Assembly (NCBI RefSeq): GCF_038449125.1
Contig: NZ_CP151800.1
Coordinates: forward strand, 4,436,406-4,500,405
Source: Kosakonia sp. BYX6
GTDB lineage: Bacteria; Pseudomonadota; Gammaproteobacteria; Enterobacterales; Enterobacteriaceae
DNA length: 64,000 nucleotides
Direction of reading: 5' to 3'
Each line of letters starts with the position of its first letter. Position 1 is the first letter of the stretch. A program made the translations under genes and the position numbers. The notes beneath the pieces are model-generated. The model did no database searches and had not been told where the DNA came from. It saw only the letters and a program-made list of their open reading frames with translations. Positions 34,019-45,552 of this stretch are shown here, one piece after another.

Positions 34019-34051
34019 GATCGCTTCTCAGAATCGGTAATGCGCGGCAGT

Positions 34052-34732
34052 TTACCTGATATCGCGCTGAATTGCCTGCCAACGCGCAAATGCCGGGCGG
34101 CCAGATGCCACCGCATCCGCCCAGCGCGTCGGTTCCGGCAACCGGTAACCTTTCACACAGCGCTGCACCCACGACAAGGCGCTATCCTGGCTGACACGAT
34201 GACCCGTGGTGATAAACAGCGGATTGCAGCGCGCTTTACTGCGCCACACCCACGCCAACTTTTCGCCTTTGTCGAAAAGCGGCGACAGCGCGCCCGGCTC
34301 ATCGGCGAGCGGCTCAAACTTACCGCACAGCCGTTTCTTCGCCACACCAATAGTTGGCACATCCACCAGCAGGCCAAAATGGCTGGCCACACCGAGCCGA
34401 CGCGGATGGGAAATGCCGTGCCCATCCACAAAGAGCAAGTCCGGCTTTTGCGACAACATCTCCCACGCCGCCAGCAGCGCGGGATATTCGCGAAAAGAGA
34501 GGAAACCGGGGATATAAGGCATAGTGGTGGCGATACGCGCCACCTGATACTCCACCAGTTCGAGAGACGGCCATGACAACAACACCATCGCCGCTCGCGT
34601 CACTTCTCCGCCCTGTTCGAACCCGACATCCGCCCCGCCGATCAACCTCGGCGGATCGTTATCCAGGCGATCCTCGTGGATCACGGAAGAAGCCAGTTCA
34701 CGTTGTTGTGCGCGTAGTGACGCGAGATCCAT
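34052..34732 (-). CDS. nfi: Endonuclease V (deoxyinosine 3' endonuclease)
   Basis: A 226-residue enzyme (223 in E. coli) that nicks DNA near deoxyinosine and other deaminated bases. The metal-binding carboxylates are visible as D35 in GGADVGF, E82 in FREYPAL and D103 in VDGHGISHP. The conserved [12 protein letters not shown] block positions the lesion-sensing wedge. It starts 9 nt after hemE. Confidence 0.96.
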   Translation of the reverse strand: MDLASLRAQQRELASSVIHEDRLDNDPPRLIGGADVGFEQGGEVTRAAMVLLSWPSLELVEYQVARIATTMPYIPGFLSFREYPALLAAWEMLSQKPDLLFVDGHGISHPRRLGVASHFGLLVDVPTIGVAKKRLCGKFEPLADEPGALSPLFDKGEKLAWVWRSKARCNPLFITTGHRVSQDSALSWVQRCVKGYRLPEPTRWADAVASGRPAFARWQAIQRDIR

Positions 34733-34741
34733 ATTCTCTCC

Positions 34742-35806
34742 TTACTGGTGCCAGGAGGCCGATAGACGGTGCACCGCCTCGGCAAACACGCCTGCATGTT
34801 CCGGCGGAACATCCTGATGGATGCCGTGACCGAGATTAAACACGTGGCCTTCGCCTTTGCCAAAGCCAGCCAAAATTGTCGCCACTTCTTCTTCAATGCG
34901 AGCGGGTGCGGCATAAAGCATGGAGGGATCCATGTTGCCCTGCAACGCCACTTTATCGCCCACGCGGCGGCGCGCATCGGCAATATCCGTTGTCCAGTCG
35001 AGGCCCAGCGCGTCGCAGCCAGTGGCCGCCATCGCTTCCAGCCACTGCCCACCGCCTTTGGTGAACAGCGTGACCGGCACACGGCGGCCGTCGTTTTCAC
35101 GCAGCAGGCCATCGACGATTTTATGCATGTAGTAGAGCGAGAACTGTTGATAATCGCGCCCGGTCAGCACGCCGCCCCAGGTGTCGAAAATCATCACGGA
35201 TTGCGCACCCGCGCGGATCTGCGCGTTGAGGTACAACGTGACACTTTGCGCCAGCTTATCGAGCAGCGCATGCAGCGTGAGCGGCTCGGCGTACATCATT
35301 TTTTTGATAACGGTAAAAGCTTTGCTGCTGCCGCCTTCGACCATATAAGTCGCCAGCGTCCACGGGCTTCCCGAAAAACCGATCAACGGCACGTCGCCTT
35401 TCAGCTCGCGGCGAATGGTGCGCACGGCGTTCATCACATAACCCAGTTCATCTTCCGGGTCGGGGATGGGCAGCTTATCGACATCCGCCTTGCAGGTGAT
35501 TGGCGAGGTAAAACGCGGCCCTTCACCGGCTTCAAAATAGAGGCCAAGCCCCATCGCGTCTGGCACGGTGAGGATATCCGAGAAAAGGATCGCCGCATCG
35601 AGCTTATAGCGGCGCAGCGGTTGTAACGTCACTTCGCAGGCCAGTTCCGCATTTCTGCACAGCGACATAAAATCACCCGCTTGCGCGCGAGTCGCCTTGT
35701 ATTCCGGCAAATAGCGGCCCGCCTGGCGCATCATCCATACCGGCGTCATATCTACTGGCTGGCGCTGAAGCGCGCGCAGGTAACGATCGTTTTTCAAGTC
35801 GGTCAT
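34742..35806 (-). CDS. hemE: Uroporphyrinogen decarboxylase HemE
   Basis: A 354-residue enzyme, E. coli length, converting uroporphyrinogen III to coproporphyrinogen III. The family signatures [15 protein letters not shown] near the N-terminus and [13 protein letters not shown] in the middle include the substrate-binding arginine and active-site residues. It lies between nudC (39 nt upstream) and nfi. Confidence 0.98.
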   Translation of the reverse strand: MTDLKNDRYLRALQRQPVDMTPVWMMRQAGRYLPEYKATRAQAGDFMSLCRNAELACEVTLQPLRRYKLDAAILFSDILTVPDAMGLGLYFEAGEGPRFTSPITCKADVDKLPIPDPEDELGYVMNAVRTIRRELKGDVPLIGFSGSPWTLATYMVEGGSSKAFTVIKKMMYAEPLTLHALLDKLAQSVTLYLNAQIRAGAQSVMIFDTWGGVLTGRDYQQFSLYYMHKIVDGLLRENDGRRVPVTLFTKGGGQWLEAMAATGCDALGLDWTTDIADARRRVGDKVALQGNMDPSMLYAAPARIEEEVATILAGFGKGEGHVFNLGHGIHQDVPPEHAGVFAEAVHRLSASWHQ

Positions 35807-35845
35807 TGTCAGTTCCTTAAGCGTCAGGGCGCCAGTATATACACC

Positions 35846-36619
35846 TTATTCATCGTCTGCCCGACACATCGCCACCGTGTCTTCGATCAAGCGACGCGCC
35901 ACGGTGCCCGGCGAAGGTAACAGCGGCAGGTTGTCATAACGATACCAACCCGCATCCAGCAGCTCTTTCGGATCTATGTGAATCTCGCCGCTGTCGTATT
36001 CCGCCATAAACGCCGTCATCAGCGATTGCGGGAAAGGCCACGGCTGAGAAGTGACATAACGCAAATTCTTGATTGTGATACCACTCTCTTCCATGACTTC
36101 ACGCGCGACCGCCTGCTCCAGGGTTTCGCCGACTTCAACAAACCCGGCGAGCACGGTGTAAACGCCGTTACGGTGACGTGTGTGCTGGGCCAGCAAAATG
36201 CTGTCGTCCCGGCGGATCGCCACAATGATGCAGGGCGCGATTTGCGGATAGTAACGTTCGCGGCAGTGATCGCAGAGCATCGCCCATTCGGTTTTACTGG
36301 GGTGCATGGTATGCCCGCAATAACCGCAAAACTGGTGCGAACGGTAAAACTCCGCCAGTTGCACGCCGCGCCCGGCTAACTGGAACAGGCCGACATCCTG
36401 ATCGATAAGCTGGCGAACCGATCCCATCTCCTGGCGACGATTCTGGCGGATCATCCAGACCGCTTCGCCCTGCCACTCGCCAATGTGCAGTGCGCTTTGC
36501 CCCACAAGATCGAAATTTCCTGCCTTGCCATGTGGTAATTCTCCTGCGGGCAACCATAATTTTTGTTCATGGCTGACGATCCACCAGCCCTGATCGCTTG
36601 CTTCTATAAGACGGACCAT
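35846..36619 (-). CDS. nudC: NAD-capped RNA hydrolase / NADH pyrophosphatase NudC
   Basis: A 257-residue Nudix hydrolase (E. coli 257). A zinc ribbon is formed by C98, C101, C116 and C119, and the Nudix box spans about residues 159-181 ([22 protein letters not shown] region). NudC removes the NAD cap from RNA 5' ends and hydrolyses NADH. AAGG lies upstream of the ATG at 36619. It is divergent from rsd, with an 80-bp shared promoter gap. Confidence 0.97.
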   Translation of the reverse strand: MVRLIEASDQGWWIVSHEQKLWLPAGELPHGKAGNFDLVGQSALHIGEWQGEAVWMIRQNRRQEMGSVRQLIDQDVGLFQLAGRGVQLAEFYRSHQFCGYCGHTMHPSKTEWAMLCDHCRERYYPQIAPCIIVAIRRDDSILLAQHTRHRNGVYTVLAGFVEVGETLEQAVAREVMEESGITIKNLRYVTSQPWPFPQSLMTAFMAEYDSGEIHIDPKELLDAGWYRYDNLPLLPSPGTVARRLIEDTVAMCRADDE

Positions 36620-36699
36620 TGCACTACCTTAGCTTCACTGGCATGTTGTTAATATTATTATTACATCGTTTTCACACTTACATTTTTGCGGAGCCATTT

Positions 36700-37203
36700 A
36701 TGCTGAACCAGCTAGAAAGCCTGACAGAGCGCGTTGGTGGAAGTAACAAACTTGTCGATCACTGGTTAGATGTGCGTAAGCAACTTCTCGTTTCTTACTA
36801 CAATCTGGTTGGCATAAAGCCTGGCAAAGGATCGTTTGTGCAGCTTAACGAAAAAGCGCTGGACGATTTTTGTCATAACCTGGTTGAATATCTTTCCGCG
36901 GGTCATTTCAATATTTATGAACGCATCATCAGCGAAATGGAAGGCGCCAGCCCTCTTTTAGCCGCAACTCAGCTCTATCCGCAACTGGAAGCCAATACCC
37001 TGGAAATCATGAAATATTATGATTCGAGCCTGGAAAATGCCATCGATGACGACAACTGTCTGGAGTTCCAGCAAGCGCTCTCTGGCATTGGCGAAGCGCT
37101 GGCCGCGCGGTTTACGCTCGAAGACAAACTGATCGTGCTGGCGTTTGATAACAACCTTCATGAAAGTGCTAATGACGAAAGTGGGATGGCCCGCCCGGCT
37201 TGA
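36700..37203 (+). CDS. rsd: Rsd, sigma-70 regulator (anti-sigma factor)
   Basis: A 167-residue helical protein (158 in E. coli) starting MLNQLESLTERV. It binds sigma-70 and favours alternative sigma factors in stationary phase. Conserved blocks are SNKLVDHWL, YYNLVGIKPGK and EKALDDFCHNLVEYLSAGHF. The start at 36700 has GCGGAG upstream and equals the E. coli start; the frame extends upstream to 36619 without support. The C-terminus is about nine residues longer than in E. coli. Confidence 0.96.
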   Translation: MLNQLESLTERVGGSNKLVDHWLDVRKQLLVSYYNLVGIKPGKGSFVQLNEKALDDFCHNLVEYLSAGHFNIYERIISEMEGASPLLAATQLYPQLEANTLEIMKYYDSSLENAIDDDNCLEFQQALSGIGEALAARFTLEDKLIVLAFDNNLHESANDESGMARPA

Positions 37204-37238
37204 GTTCTTAAACATTAGCGCGTAGTTTAAAAAGCAGT

Positions 37239-37264
37239 CCCCCGCTTATGGGCGGGGTTTTTTC
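37239..37264 (+). terminator. Rho-independent terminator of rsd
   Basis: CCCCGC and GCGGGG form a GC stem followed by TTTTTT, about 36 nt after the rsd stop. Confidence 0.92.
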
Positions 37265-37315
37265 TTGTCGGAGTGCCACTGTTTTACACAAAAGCTTTCG
37301 CGCTGTGTCTATGAA

Positions 37316-37432
37316 CCTCTAGGGGGGAGCAGATGCAGCCACGTGAAAGAGGAAGTGTAAAAAGGCTGAGACCGTTAATTCGGGATCCGCGGAACCTGAT
37401 CAGGTTAATACCTGCGAAGGGAACAAGAGTAA
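37316..37432 (+). promoter_or_regulatory. TPP riboswitch (THI element) upstream of thiC
   Basis: The canonical conserved parts appear in order: GGGGAGC, GGCTGAGA, the variable stem CCGTTAATTCGGGATCCG, ACCTGATCAGGTTAATACC and GCGAAGGGA. Binding of thiamine pyrophosphate in the leader lowers expression of thiCEFSGH. About 90 nt separate it from the thiC start and include further pairing potential for the expression platform. Confidence 0.98.
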
Positions 37433-37520
37433 TCCATTCACATCAACCACCCTCACGGGCGGTTTGCTGCCATTACTCCATCCGTCGTCTGACAAGCCAT
37501 CTCCTCTAATTCTGGAATGA

Positions 37521-39418
<1,898 letters not shown>

Positions 39419-39419
<1 letters not shown>

Positions 39420-40054
39420 TGTATCAGCCTGATTTCCCTCCGGTGCCCTTTCGTCTGGGGCTTTACCCGGTCGTTGATAGCGTTGAGTGGATTGCGCGTC
39501 TGCTGGATGCGGGCGTGCGCACGCTGCAACTACGCATCAAAGACCAACGCGACGATCAGGTCGAAGACGAGGTGGTTACCGCCATTGCGCTCGGTCGACG
39601 CTACAACGCACGGCTGTTTATCAACGATTACTGGCAACTGGCGGTTAAGCACCAGGCCTACGGCGTGCATCTTGGTCAGGAAGATCTGGAAACCACCGAC
39701 TTGAACGCAATCCGCAAGGCCGGGTTACGCCTCGGCGTGTCGACCCATGACGATATGGAAATCGACATCGCGCTGGCGGCGCGCCCATCTTACATCGCGC
39801 TGGGTCATGTGTTTCCGACGCAAACCAAACAGATGCCGTCCGCCCCGCAGGGGCTGGCGCAACTGGCTCGCTATATCGAACGGTTGGGCGATTACCCGAC
39901 GGTCGCTATCGGCGGCATTAGCCTGGCGCGCGCGCCGGAGGTGCTCGCCACCGGCGTTGGCAGCATTGCGGTGGTCAGCGCCATCACCCAGGCGGATGAC
40001 TGGCACCAGGCCACCCGCCAGTTACTGGAATTGGCGGGGGTGGGCGATGAATGA
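39419..40054 (+). CDS. thiE: Thiamine phosphate synthase ThiE
   Basis: A 211-residue TIM-barrel enzyme joining HMP-PP and thiazole phosphate. Conserved parts include TLQLRIKD for pyrophosphate binding, [16 protein letters not shown] and [12 protein letters not shown] strong AAGGAGGAA lies before the ATG. It overlaps thiF by 8 nt. Confidence 0.97.
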
Positions 40055-40805
40055 TAATGATTTTATGCGCTATAGCCGCCAGATTTTGCTGGAGGATATC
40101 GCCATTGCCGGGCAGCAAAAACTGCTCGCCAGCCGGGTATTGATTGTCGGTCTCGGCGGGCTTGGCGCACCGGCGGCGGTCTATCTTGCCGGTGCGGGCG
40201 TCGGCACGCTGGCGTTAGCGGATGATGACGCCGTACACCTCAGCAACCTGCAACGCCAAATTCTGTTTACCACCGACGACATCAACCAGCCAAAAACCGC
40301 TGTTACGGCGCAGCGGTTGCATGCGCTGAACCCCGAAATCGAACTGATCACCTTGCAACAGCGGCTCAGCGGCAAAGCGCTGCACGAACAAGTCGCCAAC
40401 GCTGACGTGGTGCTTGATTGCAGTGACAACATGCTGACACGCCAGGCGATTAACGCCGCCTGCGTCGCACTGAATACGCCGCTTATCACCGCCAGTGCGG
40501 TGGGTTTTGGCGGCCAGTTGATGGTGCTGACGCCGCCCTGGCAACACGGCTGTTACCGCTGTTTGTGGCCGGACGAAAGCGAACCAGAGCGCAACTGCCG
40601 CACGGCAGGCATTGTCGGCCCGGTGGTCGGCATTATGGGCGCGATGCAAGCGCTCGAAGCCATCAAATTATTGAGCGGCATGCAGGCGATTTCCGGCGAA
40701 TTGCGGCTGTTTGATGCCCGCACTCATCTCTGGCGCACGCTGGCGTTGAACCGCGCCATTGGCTGCCCGGTCTGTGGGGGGCAGCATGCAGATACGCTTC
40801 AATGA
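40047..40805 (+). CDS. thiF: ThiS adenylyltransferase ThiF
   Basis: A 252-residue E1-like enzyme that adenylates the ThiS C-terminus. The nucleotide-binding [10 protein letters not shown] motif and the [13 protein letters not shown] block are present. Zinc cysteines are visible in CYRCLWPDE and CPVCGG. The start [14 protein letters not shown] at 40047 matches E. coli and overlaps the thiE stop; an upstream extension of the frame is out-of-frame thiE sequence. It overlaps thiS by 20 nt. Confidence 0.97.
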   Translation: MNDNDFMRYSRQILLEDIAIAGQQKLLASRVLIVGLGGLGAPAAVYLAGAGVGTLALADDDAVHLSNLQRQILFTTDDINQPKTAVTAQRLHALNPEIELITLQQRLSGKALHEQVANADVVLDCSDNMLTRQAINAACVALNTPLITASAVGFGGQLMVLTPPWQHGCYRCLWPDESEPERNCRTAGIVGPVVGIMGAMQALEAIKLLSGMQAISGELRLFDARTHLWRTLALNRAIGCPVCGGQHADTLQ

Positions 40806-40986
40806 TGAACCAATGCATTGCGCGGCAGAGATGCCGGTCGCCACGCTGCTAAGCCAGCTTAATCAGTTAAAACCTGGCGTCGCGCTGGCGTTGAATGAAC
40901 AGATCCTGCCGCGCGAGCGCTGGGAAGAACAACTGGTGCAGGACGGCGATCGCATCCTGCTGTTTCAGGTCATCGCAGGGGGTTGA
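40786..40986 (+). CDS. thiS: Sulfur carrier protein ThiS
   Basis: A 66-residue ubiquitin-like protein starting [10 protein letters not shown] and ending VIAGG. The terminal Gly-Gly is adenylated by ThiF and becomes the thiocarboxylate sulfur donor for ThiG. The ATG at 40786 lies inside the thiF 3' end. One base separates its stop from thiG. Confidence 0.97.
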   Translation: MQIRFNDEPMHCAAEMPVATLLSQLNQLKPGVALALNEQILPRERWEEQLVQDGDRILLFQVIAGG

Positions 40987-40987
40987 G

Positions 40988-41758
40988 ATGCTACGTATTG
41001 CAGAAAAAACATTTTCGTCACGGCTGTTCACCGGCACCGGTAAATTCGCCACACCACAACTGATGGTGGACGCTGTTCGTACCTCGGGCAGCGAACTGGT
41101 GACGCTGGCCATGAAACGCGTTGATTTGCGTCAGCGCAACGACGGCATCTTACAACCCCTGCTCGACGCGGGAGTGACGTTGCTGCCAAACACCTCCGGG
41201 GCGAAAAACGCGGAAGAGGCCATTTTTGCCGCAGAACTGGCGCGCGAAGCGCTGGGGACGCATTGGCTTAAGCTGGAAATCCATCCCGACGCCCGCTGGC
41301 TGCTGCCCGATCCCATCGAAACACTGCGCGCCGCAGAAAAGCTGGTGCAGATGGGCTTTGTCGTGCTGCCTTATTGCGGCGCCGATCCGGTGCTGTGCAA
41401 GCGGCTGGAAGAGGTCGGCTGCGCGGCGGTGATGCCACTCGGCGCGCCCATTGGTTCCAACCAGGGGCTGGAAACCCGCACCATGCTGGAGATTATCATT
41501 GAGCAGGCCTGTGTTCCGGTGGTGGTGGATGCCGGAATCGGCGCACCAAGCCACGCCGCGCAGGCGCTGGAAATGGGCGCAGATGCCGTGTTGGTGAATA
41601 CCGCCATCGCCGTGGCTGACGACCCGATCCGCATGGCGCGCGCGTTTCGTCTGGCAGTAGAAGCTGGCGAGTTAGCCCGCGAAGCCGTACCGGGCGCGCG
41701 CCAGCGCTATGCCACCGCCACCAGCCCGCTGACTGGTTTTCTGGAGGCCACACAATGA
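40988..41758 (+). CDS. thiG: Thiazole synthase ThiG
   Basis: A 256-residue TIM-barrel enzyme making thiazole phosphate from DXP, dehydroglycine and ThiS-thiocarboxylate. Conserved parts are [29 protein letters not shown] (Schiff-base lysine), [13 protein letters not shown] and [13 protein letters not shown]. It overlaps thiH by 4 nt (ATGA). Confidence 0.97.
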   Translation: MLRIAEKTFSSRLFTGTGKFATPQLMVDAVRTSGSELVTLAMKRVDLRQRNDGILQPLLDAGVTLLPNTSGAKNAEEAIFAAELAREALGTHWLKLEIHPDARWLLPDPIETLRAAEKLVQMGFVVLPYCGADPVLCKRLEEVGCAAVMPLGAPIGSNQGLETRTMLEIIIEQACVPVVVDAGIGAPSHAAQALEMGADAVLVNTAIAVADDPIRMARAFRLAVEAGELAREAVPGARQRYATATSPLTGFLEATQ

Positions 41759-42909
41759 ACACGTTTAGCGACCGCTGGCGGCAACTGGACTGGGATGACA
41801 TCCGCTTGCGCATCCACAGTAAAACTGCAACAGATGTTGAACGCGCCCTCAGCGCCCGCCAGCCCACGCGCGACGATATGATGGCGCTGCTTTCGCCTGC
41901 GGCCAGTGATTTTCTTGAACCGCTGGCACAAAAGGCGCAGCGGCTGACCCGCCAGCGCTTTGGCAACACGGTGAGTTTTTACGTGCCGCTGTACCTTTCC
42001 AATCTTTGCGCCAACGACTGCACGTACTGTGGCTTCTCAATGAGCAATCATTTGAAGCGCAAAACGCTGGATGAGCACGAAATCGCCCGCGAGTGCGCGG
42101 CGCTACGTGAACTGGGGTTTGAGCATTTACTGCTGGTTACTGGCGAACATCAGGGCAAAGTGGGAATGGACTATTTTCGCCGCCATTTGCCGGATATTCG
42201 CCGCCAGTTCGCCTCATTACAGATGGAAGTGCAGCCGCTTTCTCAGCAAGAGTACGCCGAGCTGAAAACATTGGGGCTGGATGGCGTGATGGTCTATCAG
42301 GAGACGTACCACGAAGGCCAGTATGCGCGGCACCATCTGCGCGGCAAAAAGCAGGATTTTTTCTGGCGGCTGGAAACCCCGGAGCGGCTGGGGCGTGCGG
42401 GGATCGATAAGATCGGGCTGGGCGCGTTGATGGGGCTGTCTGATAGCTGGCGCGTAGACTGTTATATGGTGGCGGAGCACCTGCTGTGGCTACAGCAACA
42501 TTACTGGCAGAGCCGGTTTTCCATCTCGTTTCCGCGATTGCGGCCGTGCGCCGGGGGAATTACGCCCGCGTCACTGATGGATGAACGCCAACTGGTGCAA
42601 ACCATTTGCGCGTTTCGCCTGCTGGCGCCGGATGCGGAGTTGTCGCTGTCGACGCGTGAATCGCCGCACTTTCGCGATCATGTCGTCCCGCTGGCCATCA
42701 ATCACGTCAGCGCGTTTTCCAAAACACAGCCGGGCGGTTATGCCGATAATCACCCGGAGCTGGAGCAGTTTTCCCCCCATGATGGTCGCCGCCCGCAGGA
42801 GGTCGCCGATGCGCTTTCGGCGCGCGGGTTACAGCCGGTCTGGAAAGATTGGGATAGCTGGCTGGGACGCGCGCCGCAAAAAAACCGCAACACGGTGATA
42901 AGCGGTTAA
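41755..42909 (+). CDS. thiH: 2-iminoacetate synthase ThiH
   Basis: A 384-residue radical SAM enzyme (377 in E. coli) that cleaves tyrosine to dehydroglycine for ThiG. The cluster motif [11 protein letters not shown] gives CX3CX2C. It is the last gene of the operon; a hairpin lies 30 nt downstream. Presence of ThiH rather than ThiO is the enteric arrangement. Confidence 0.97.
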   Translation: MNTFSDRWRQLDWDDIRLRIHSKTATDVERALSARQPTRDDMMALLSPAASDFLEPLAQKAQRLTRQRFGNTVSFYVPLYLSNLCANDCTYCGFSMSNHLKRKTLDEHEIARECAALRELGFEHLLLVTGEHQGKVGMDYFRRHLPDIRRQFASLQMEVQPLSQQEYAELKTLGLDGVMVYQETYHEGQYARHHLRGKKQDFFWRLETPERLGRAGIDKIGLGALMGLSDSWRVDCYMVAEHLLWLQQHYWQSRFSISFPRLRPCAGGITPASLMDERQLVQTICAFRLLAPDAELSLSTRESPHFRDHVVPLAINHVSAFSKTQPGGYADNHPELEQFSPHDGRRPQEVADALSARGLQPVWKDWDSWLGRAPQKNRNTVISG

Positions 42910-42938
42910 TAGCTTGCGGCGAAGTACGTAAATCAAAA

Positions 42939-42966
42939 ATCGGGTGATGGCATCGCCGCACCCGAT
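42939..42966 (+). terminator. Hairpin after the thi operon
   Basis: ATCGGGTG and CACCCGAT form an 8-bp stem around a 12-nt partly self-complementary loop, 30 nt after thiH. No T-run follows, so it may stabilise the mRNA end or need Rho. Confidence 0.5.
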
Positions 42967-43115
42967 CCTGCACTGTTGCGCAGTCAGATTAAGCGACTGA
43001 CCGGAGCGGGCGCTTTTCCCTCTTCCGCTCCGCCCACCGCCTGACAAGTACGCTATCTTGCCGCTAAGCCCTATACTGTTATCTGCCACTCTTCTGCATG
43101 TTCAAGGACAAGAAA

Positions 43116-44660
43116 ATGCGCAGCGGAAAACTTTCGTTTACCACACCGATTCTGGTCAGTCTCGCCGGAATTTTCCTCAGTTTTATCGTGATTGCTGTGC
43201 TGGTCACCGCAGGTCAGCGCAAAGAGTTGCTGGAGGAATACCACGGGATGAACCACAACTTCGCCCATAACATGGCGGTGAACTACACGCAGTCCATCCT
43301 GCGTGAAAACGACTACGTCCTTAATCGCGCCACTGCGTTCTTCGCCCACGATGATCAGTTAGACGCCACCGTCTCCGGCGATCGGGACAATGGGTTAAAA
43401 CTCCTGATGCAACTGTTGGCATTGATGCCATCGGTTTCGTCGATTTCACTCGCCGATTCGCAGGGCCATTATCTGCGCGCGCCGCAAGTGCTCGGCAACA
43501 ATGAAAATTTTAATGCCAGTTCGCGCCCGTGGTTTATGCATCAGGCGGAAGCCAGCATGTTCAACCACTACACCCGCAGCTACACGGATTTCTTTACCCA
43601 CAACCCAACAGTAAGCATTTACAAGCCGGTGATTGCGCCAGATGGCAAGCTGAAGGGGACACTCGCTTTTCACCTCGATCTGGCGTCAATGGGTTTTAGC
43701 CTGCGCACCATGCAAGCCCCGATGCCGGGCGAATTCTTTATTGTCGATCGCGACGGTAAGGTGATGCTGCACCCGGACTCCGGCGTATTGTTCAAACCCT
43801 ATATCAGCCATTCGCTGATCTCGGCCATGACCAGCGGTGAGAATTCGCTCTACGACGAAAAAAGCGCGAGCTGGTATTACTACTATTCCTTCACCAATCC
43901 GGACTGGTTTGTCATTTATAAAGTCTCCGCCAGCACGCTCGACGCTCGCGTCCACCATCAGAGCATGCTGATCAGTTGGGGGTTTGGCACCGCGGCGGTG
44001 ATGATTATTTTGTTCGGCCTCTATTTACGCCATAGCTCGCGCACGGTGCTGATGAATATCATCAATGCGATAAAAACGGGCGATGTGCAGCGCGCGCCAA
44101 AACTGGAAGCCATGCTGAGCAAAGCCATCGAGAGCAACAAAGAGCGCGAACGGACGTGGGCGCGGCAAGCGACTATTGATGCTTTGACCAACTGTAAAAA
44201 CCGCCGCGCGTTTGATGGCGACATTGCCGCGCTGATGAACGATCACCAACCGTTTGCCCTTGCGCTGGTGGATATCGACAATTTCAAATCCATTAACGAT
44301 ACCTGGGGTCACCTGAACGGCGACATTGTGCTGCGCAATGTCGCGCGTGAGGGTATGCAGGTGCTGCAACCGCAGGGGATCTCGCTTTACCGCTACGGCG
44401 GCGAAGAGTTCGCGGTCATTTTTCCGCAGCCGCATAGTGATGATGCATTGGCGCTGCTGGAGCAGTGGCGTATGAAGGTAGAAAGTCGCACCTGGCGCGA
44501 AGAAGGGCTGGCGGTGACATTTAGCGCCGGGCTGGGTGAATGGCATATGGAGCCGCTTAATCAGTTGGTCGCCAGCGTCGACGAAGCGCTGTACAGAGCG
44601 AAGCAACAAGGCAAAAACCGCATCTTACAGGTGTCGAGCACGGGAGGGAGCAATGCATAG
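43116..44660 (+). CDS. Membrane diguanylate cyclase (periplasmic dCache-like sensor plus GGDEF)
   Basis: A 514-residue protein. The first transmembrane helix (about 10-35) and a second one (about 290-310) bracket a periplasmic region with Cache-type motifs (SSISLADSQGHYLRAP, FNASSRPWF, YTDFFTHNPTVSIYKPV). The C-terminal GGDEF domain contains the substrate motif LVDIDNFKSINDTWGH and the active-site variant GGEEF, so c-di-GMP synthesis is likely. No RxxD inhibitory site occurs before GGEEF. ATG at 43116 has AAGGA upstream; an ATG six codons earlier has none. It is inserted between thiH and rpoC and is followed by a PTS IIB-IIA pair. Confidence 0.88.
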   Translation: MRSGKLSFTTPILVSLAGIFLSFIVIAVLVTAGQRKELLEEYHGMNHNFAHNMAVNYTQSILRENDYVLNRATAFFAHDDQLDATVSGDRDNGLKLLMQLLALMPSVSSISLADSQGHYLRAPQVLGNNENFNASSRPWFMHQAEASMFNHYTRSYTDFFTHNPTVSIYKPVIAPDGKLKGTLAFHLDLASMGFSLRTMQAPMPGEFFIVDRDGKVMLHPDSGVLFKPYISHSLISAMTSGENSLYDEKSASWYYYYSFTNPDWFVIYKVSASTLDARVHHQSMLISWGFGTAAVMIILFGLYLRHSSRTVLMNIINAIKTGDVQRAPKLEAMLSKAIESNKERERTWARQATIDALTNCKNRRAFDGDIAALMNDHQPFALALVDIDNFKSINDTWGHLNGDIVLRNVAREGMQVLQPQGISLYRYGGEEFAVIFPQPHSDDALALLEQWRMKVESRTWREEGLAVTFSAGLGEWHMEPLNQLVASVDEALYRAKQQGKNRILQVSSTGGSNA

Positions 44661-44790
44661 CCAAGTTGTAACCGGTTTCATTTCGTACAGGTTTTCTTTG
44701 TGATGCCATACACACAATCACGGTAAAGCGGTTGTTGAAGCCGGCGGAGCCAGATAATTATCACTCATCCCATCAACACCGAGGCTGACT

Positions 44791-45096
44791 ATGAAAAACA
44801 TCGTTTTATGCTGTGCAGCAGGTATGTCCACCAGCATGTTGGTACAACGCATGAAAGACGCGGCGCAAAAAAAAGGCGTTGAAGTGACCATCAAAGCGGT
44901 TCCTGTTGCGGAATTCAAAGATGAAATCGCAACGGCGGATATCGTGTTGCTGGGGCCACAAGTGAAATACGAGCAGGCGAAGTTACAAGCGCAGGCAGAA
45001 CCGCTGGGCAAAAAGGTGGCGGTGATCGACATGATGGATTACGGCATGATGAAAGGTGATGTCGTACTGGAAAAAGCCCTTAAGCTACTGGAGTGA
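44791..45096 (+). CDS. PTS lactose/cellobiose-family IIB component (orphan)
   Basis: A 101-residue protein with the IIB phosphocysteine motif near the N-terminus (IVLCCAAGMSTSMLV, active Cys at position 7 or 8) and GPQVKYEQAKLQ, typical of the Lac/Cel-type IIB fold. It would carry phosphate from IIA to a membrane IIC. No IIC gene is nearby. The IIA gene starts 4 nt after its stop, so they are one operon, ending at a strong terminator. Confidence 0.93.
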   Translation: MKNIVLCCAAGMSTSMLVQRMKDAAQKKGVEVTIKAVPVAEFKDEIATADIVLLGPQVKYEQAKLQAQAEPLGKKVAVIDMMDYGMMKGDVVLEKALKLLE

Positions 45097-45100
45097 GCGC

Positions 45101-45418
45101 GTGGAAGATTTAGAAACCATCATTATGGAATTACTGGTTAACGCCGGTGCAGCACGGAGTTCGGCGTTAACTGCACTGCAGATGGCGCGAAAAGGCGAAT
45201 TTGACGATGCGGAAAAGGCGATGGAGGAATCGCGGGAATTCGTCAAAGCTGCCCATAAAATTCAGACCCAACTGATCGGGCTGGATGAGGGAGCTGGCAA
45301 GCTGCCGGTAAATTTAATCACGGTGCATTCGCAGGATCACTTGATGAACGCGATGGTGATTCAGGATCTGGCTGGCGACATGATTGAGATCTATCGCCGC
45401 TTACCGCCCCGCGATTAA
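45101..45418 (+). CDS. PTS lactose/cellobiose-family IIA component (orphan)
   Basis: A 105-residue helical protein of the IIA-Lac family with the phosphohistidine motif VHSQDHLMNA (H76, with H80). The GTG start at 45101 is chosen because GGAG lies 9 nt upstream and the protein then begins MEDLETIIMELL as in the family; the open frame extends further 5' into the IIB gene. Without IIC or a hydrolase gene alongside, it may serve a distant permease or a regulatory phosphorelay. Confidence 0.92.
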   Translation: MEDLETIIMELLVNAGAARSSALTALQMARKGEFDDAEKAMEESREFVKAAHKIQTQLIGLDEGAGKLPVNLITVHSQDHLMNAMVIQDLAGDMIEIYRRLPPRD

Positions 45419-45440
45419 CACGCTCTTTCCTGCGACAGAC

Positions 45441-45468
45441 AAAATACCCGCTTTGCCGGGTATTTTTG
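45441..45468 (+). terminator. Terminator of the PTS IIB-IIA operon
   Basis: AATACCCG and CGGGTATT form a stem with a short loop followed by TTTTG, 22 nt after the IIA stop. Confidence 0.9.
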
Positions 45469-45510
45469 TTTGTGCCATAAATCGAGGTCCTGCTTTGCGG
45501 ATTTCAGACG

Positions 45511-45538
45511 AAAAAAAACCCGCCGAAGCGGGTTTTTT
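45511..45538 (-). terminator. Rho-independent terminator of rpoBC
   Basis: On the minus strand AACCCGC and GCGGGTT form a perfect stem with a TTCG loop followed by at least eight T, 14 nt after the rpoC stop. Confidence 0.95.
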
Positions 45539-45552
45539 ATAACGAGAAACGA

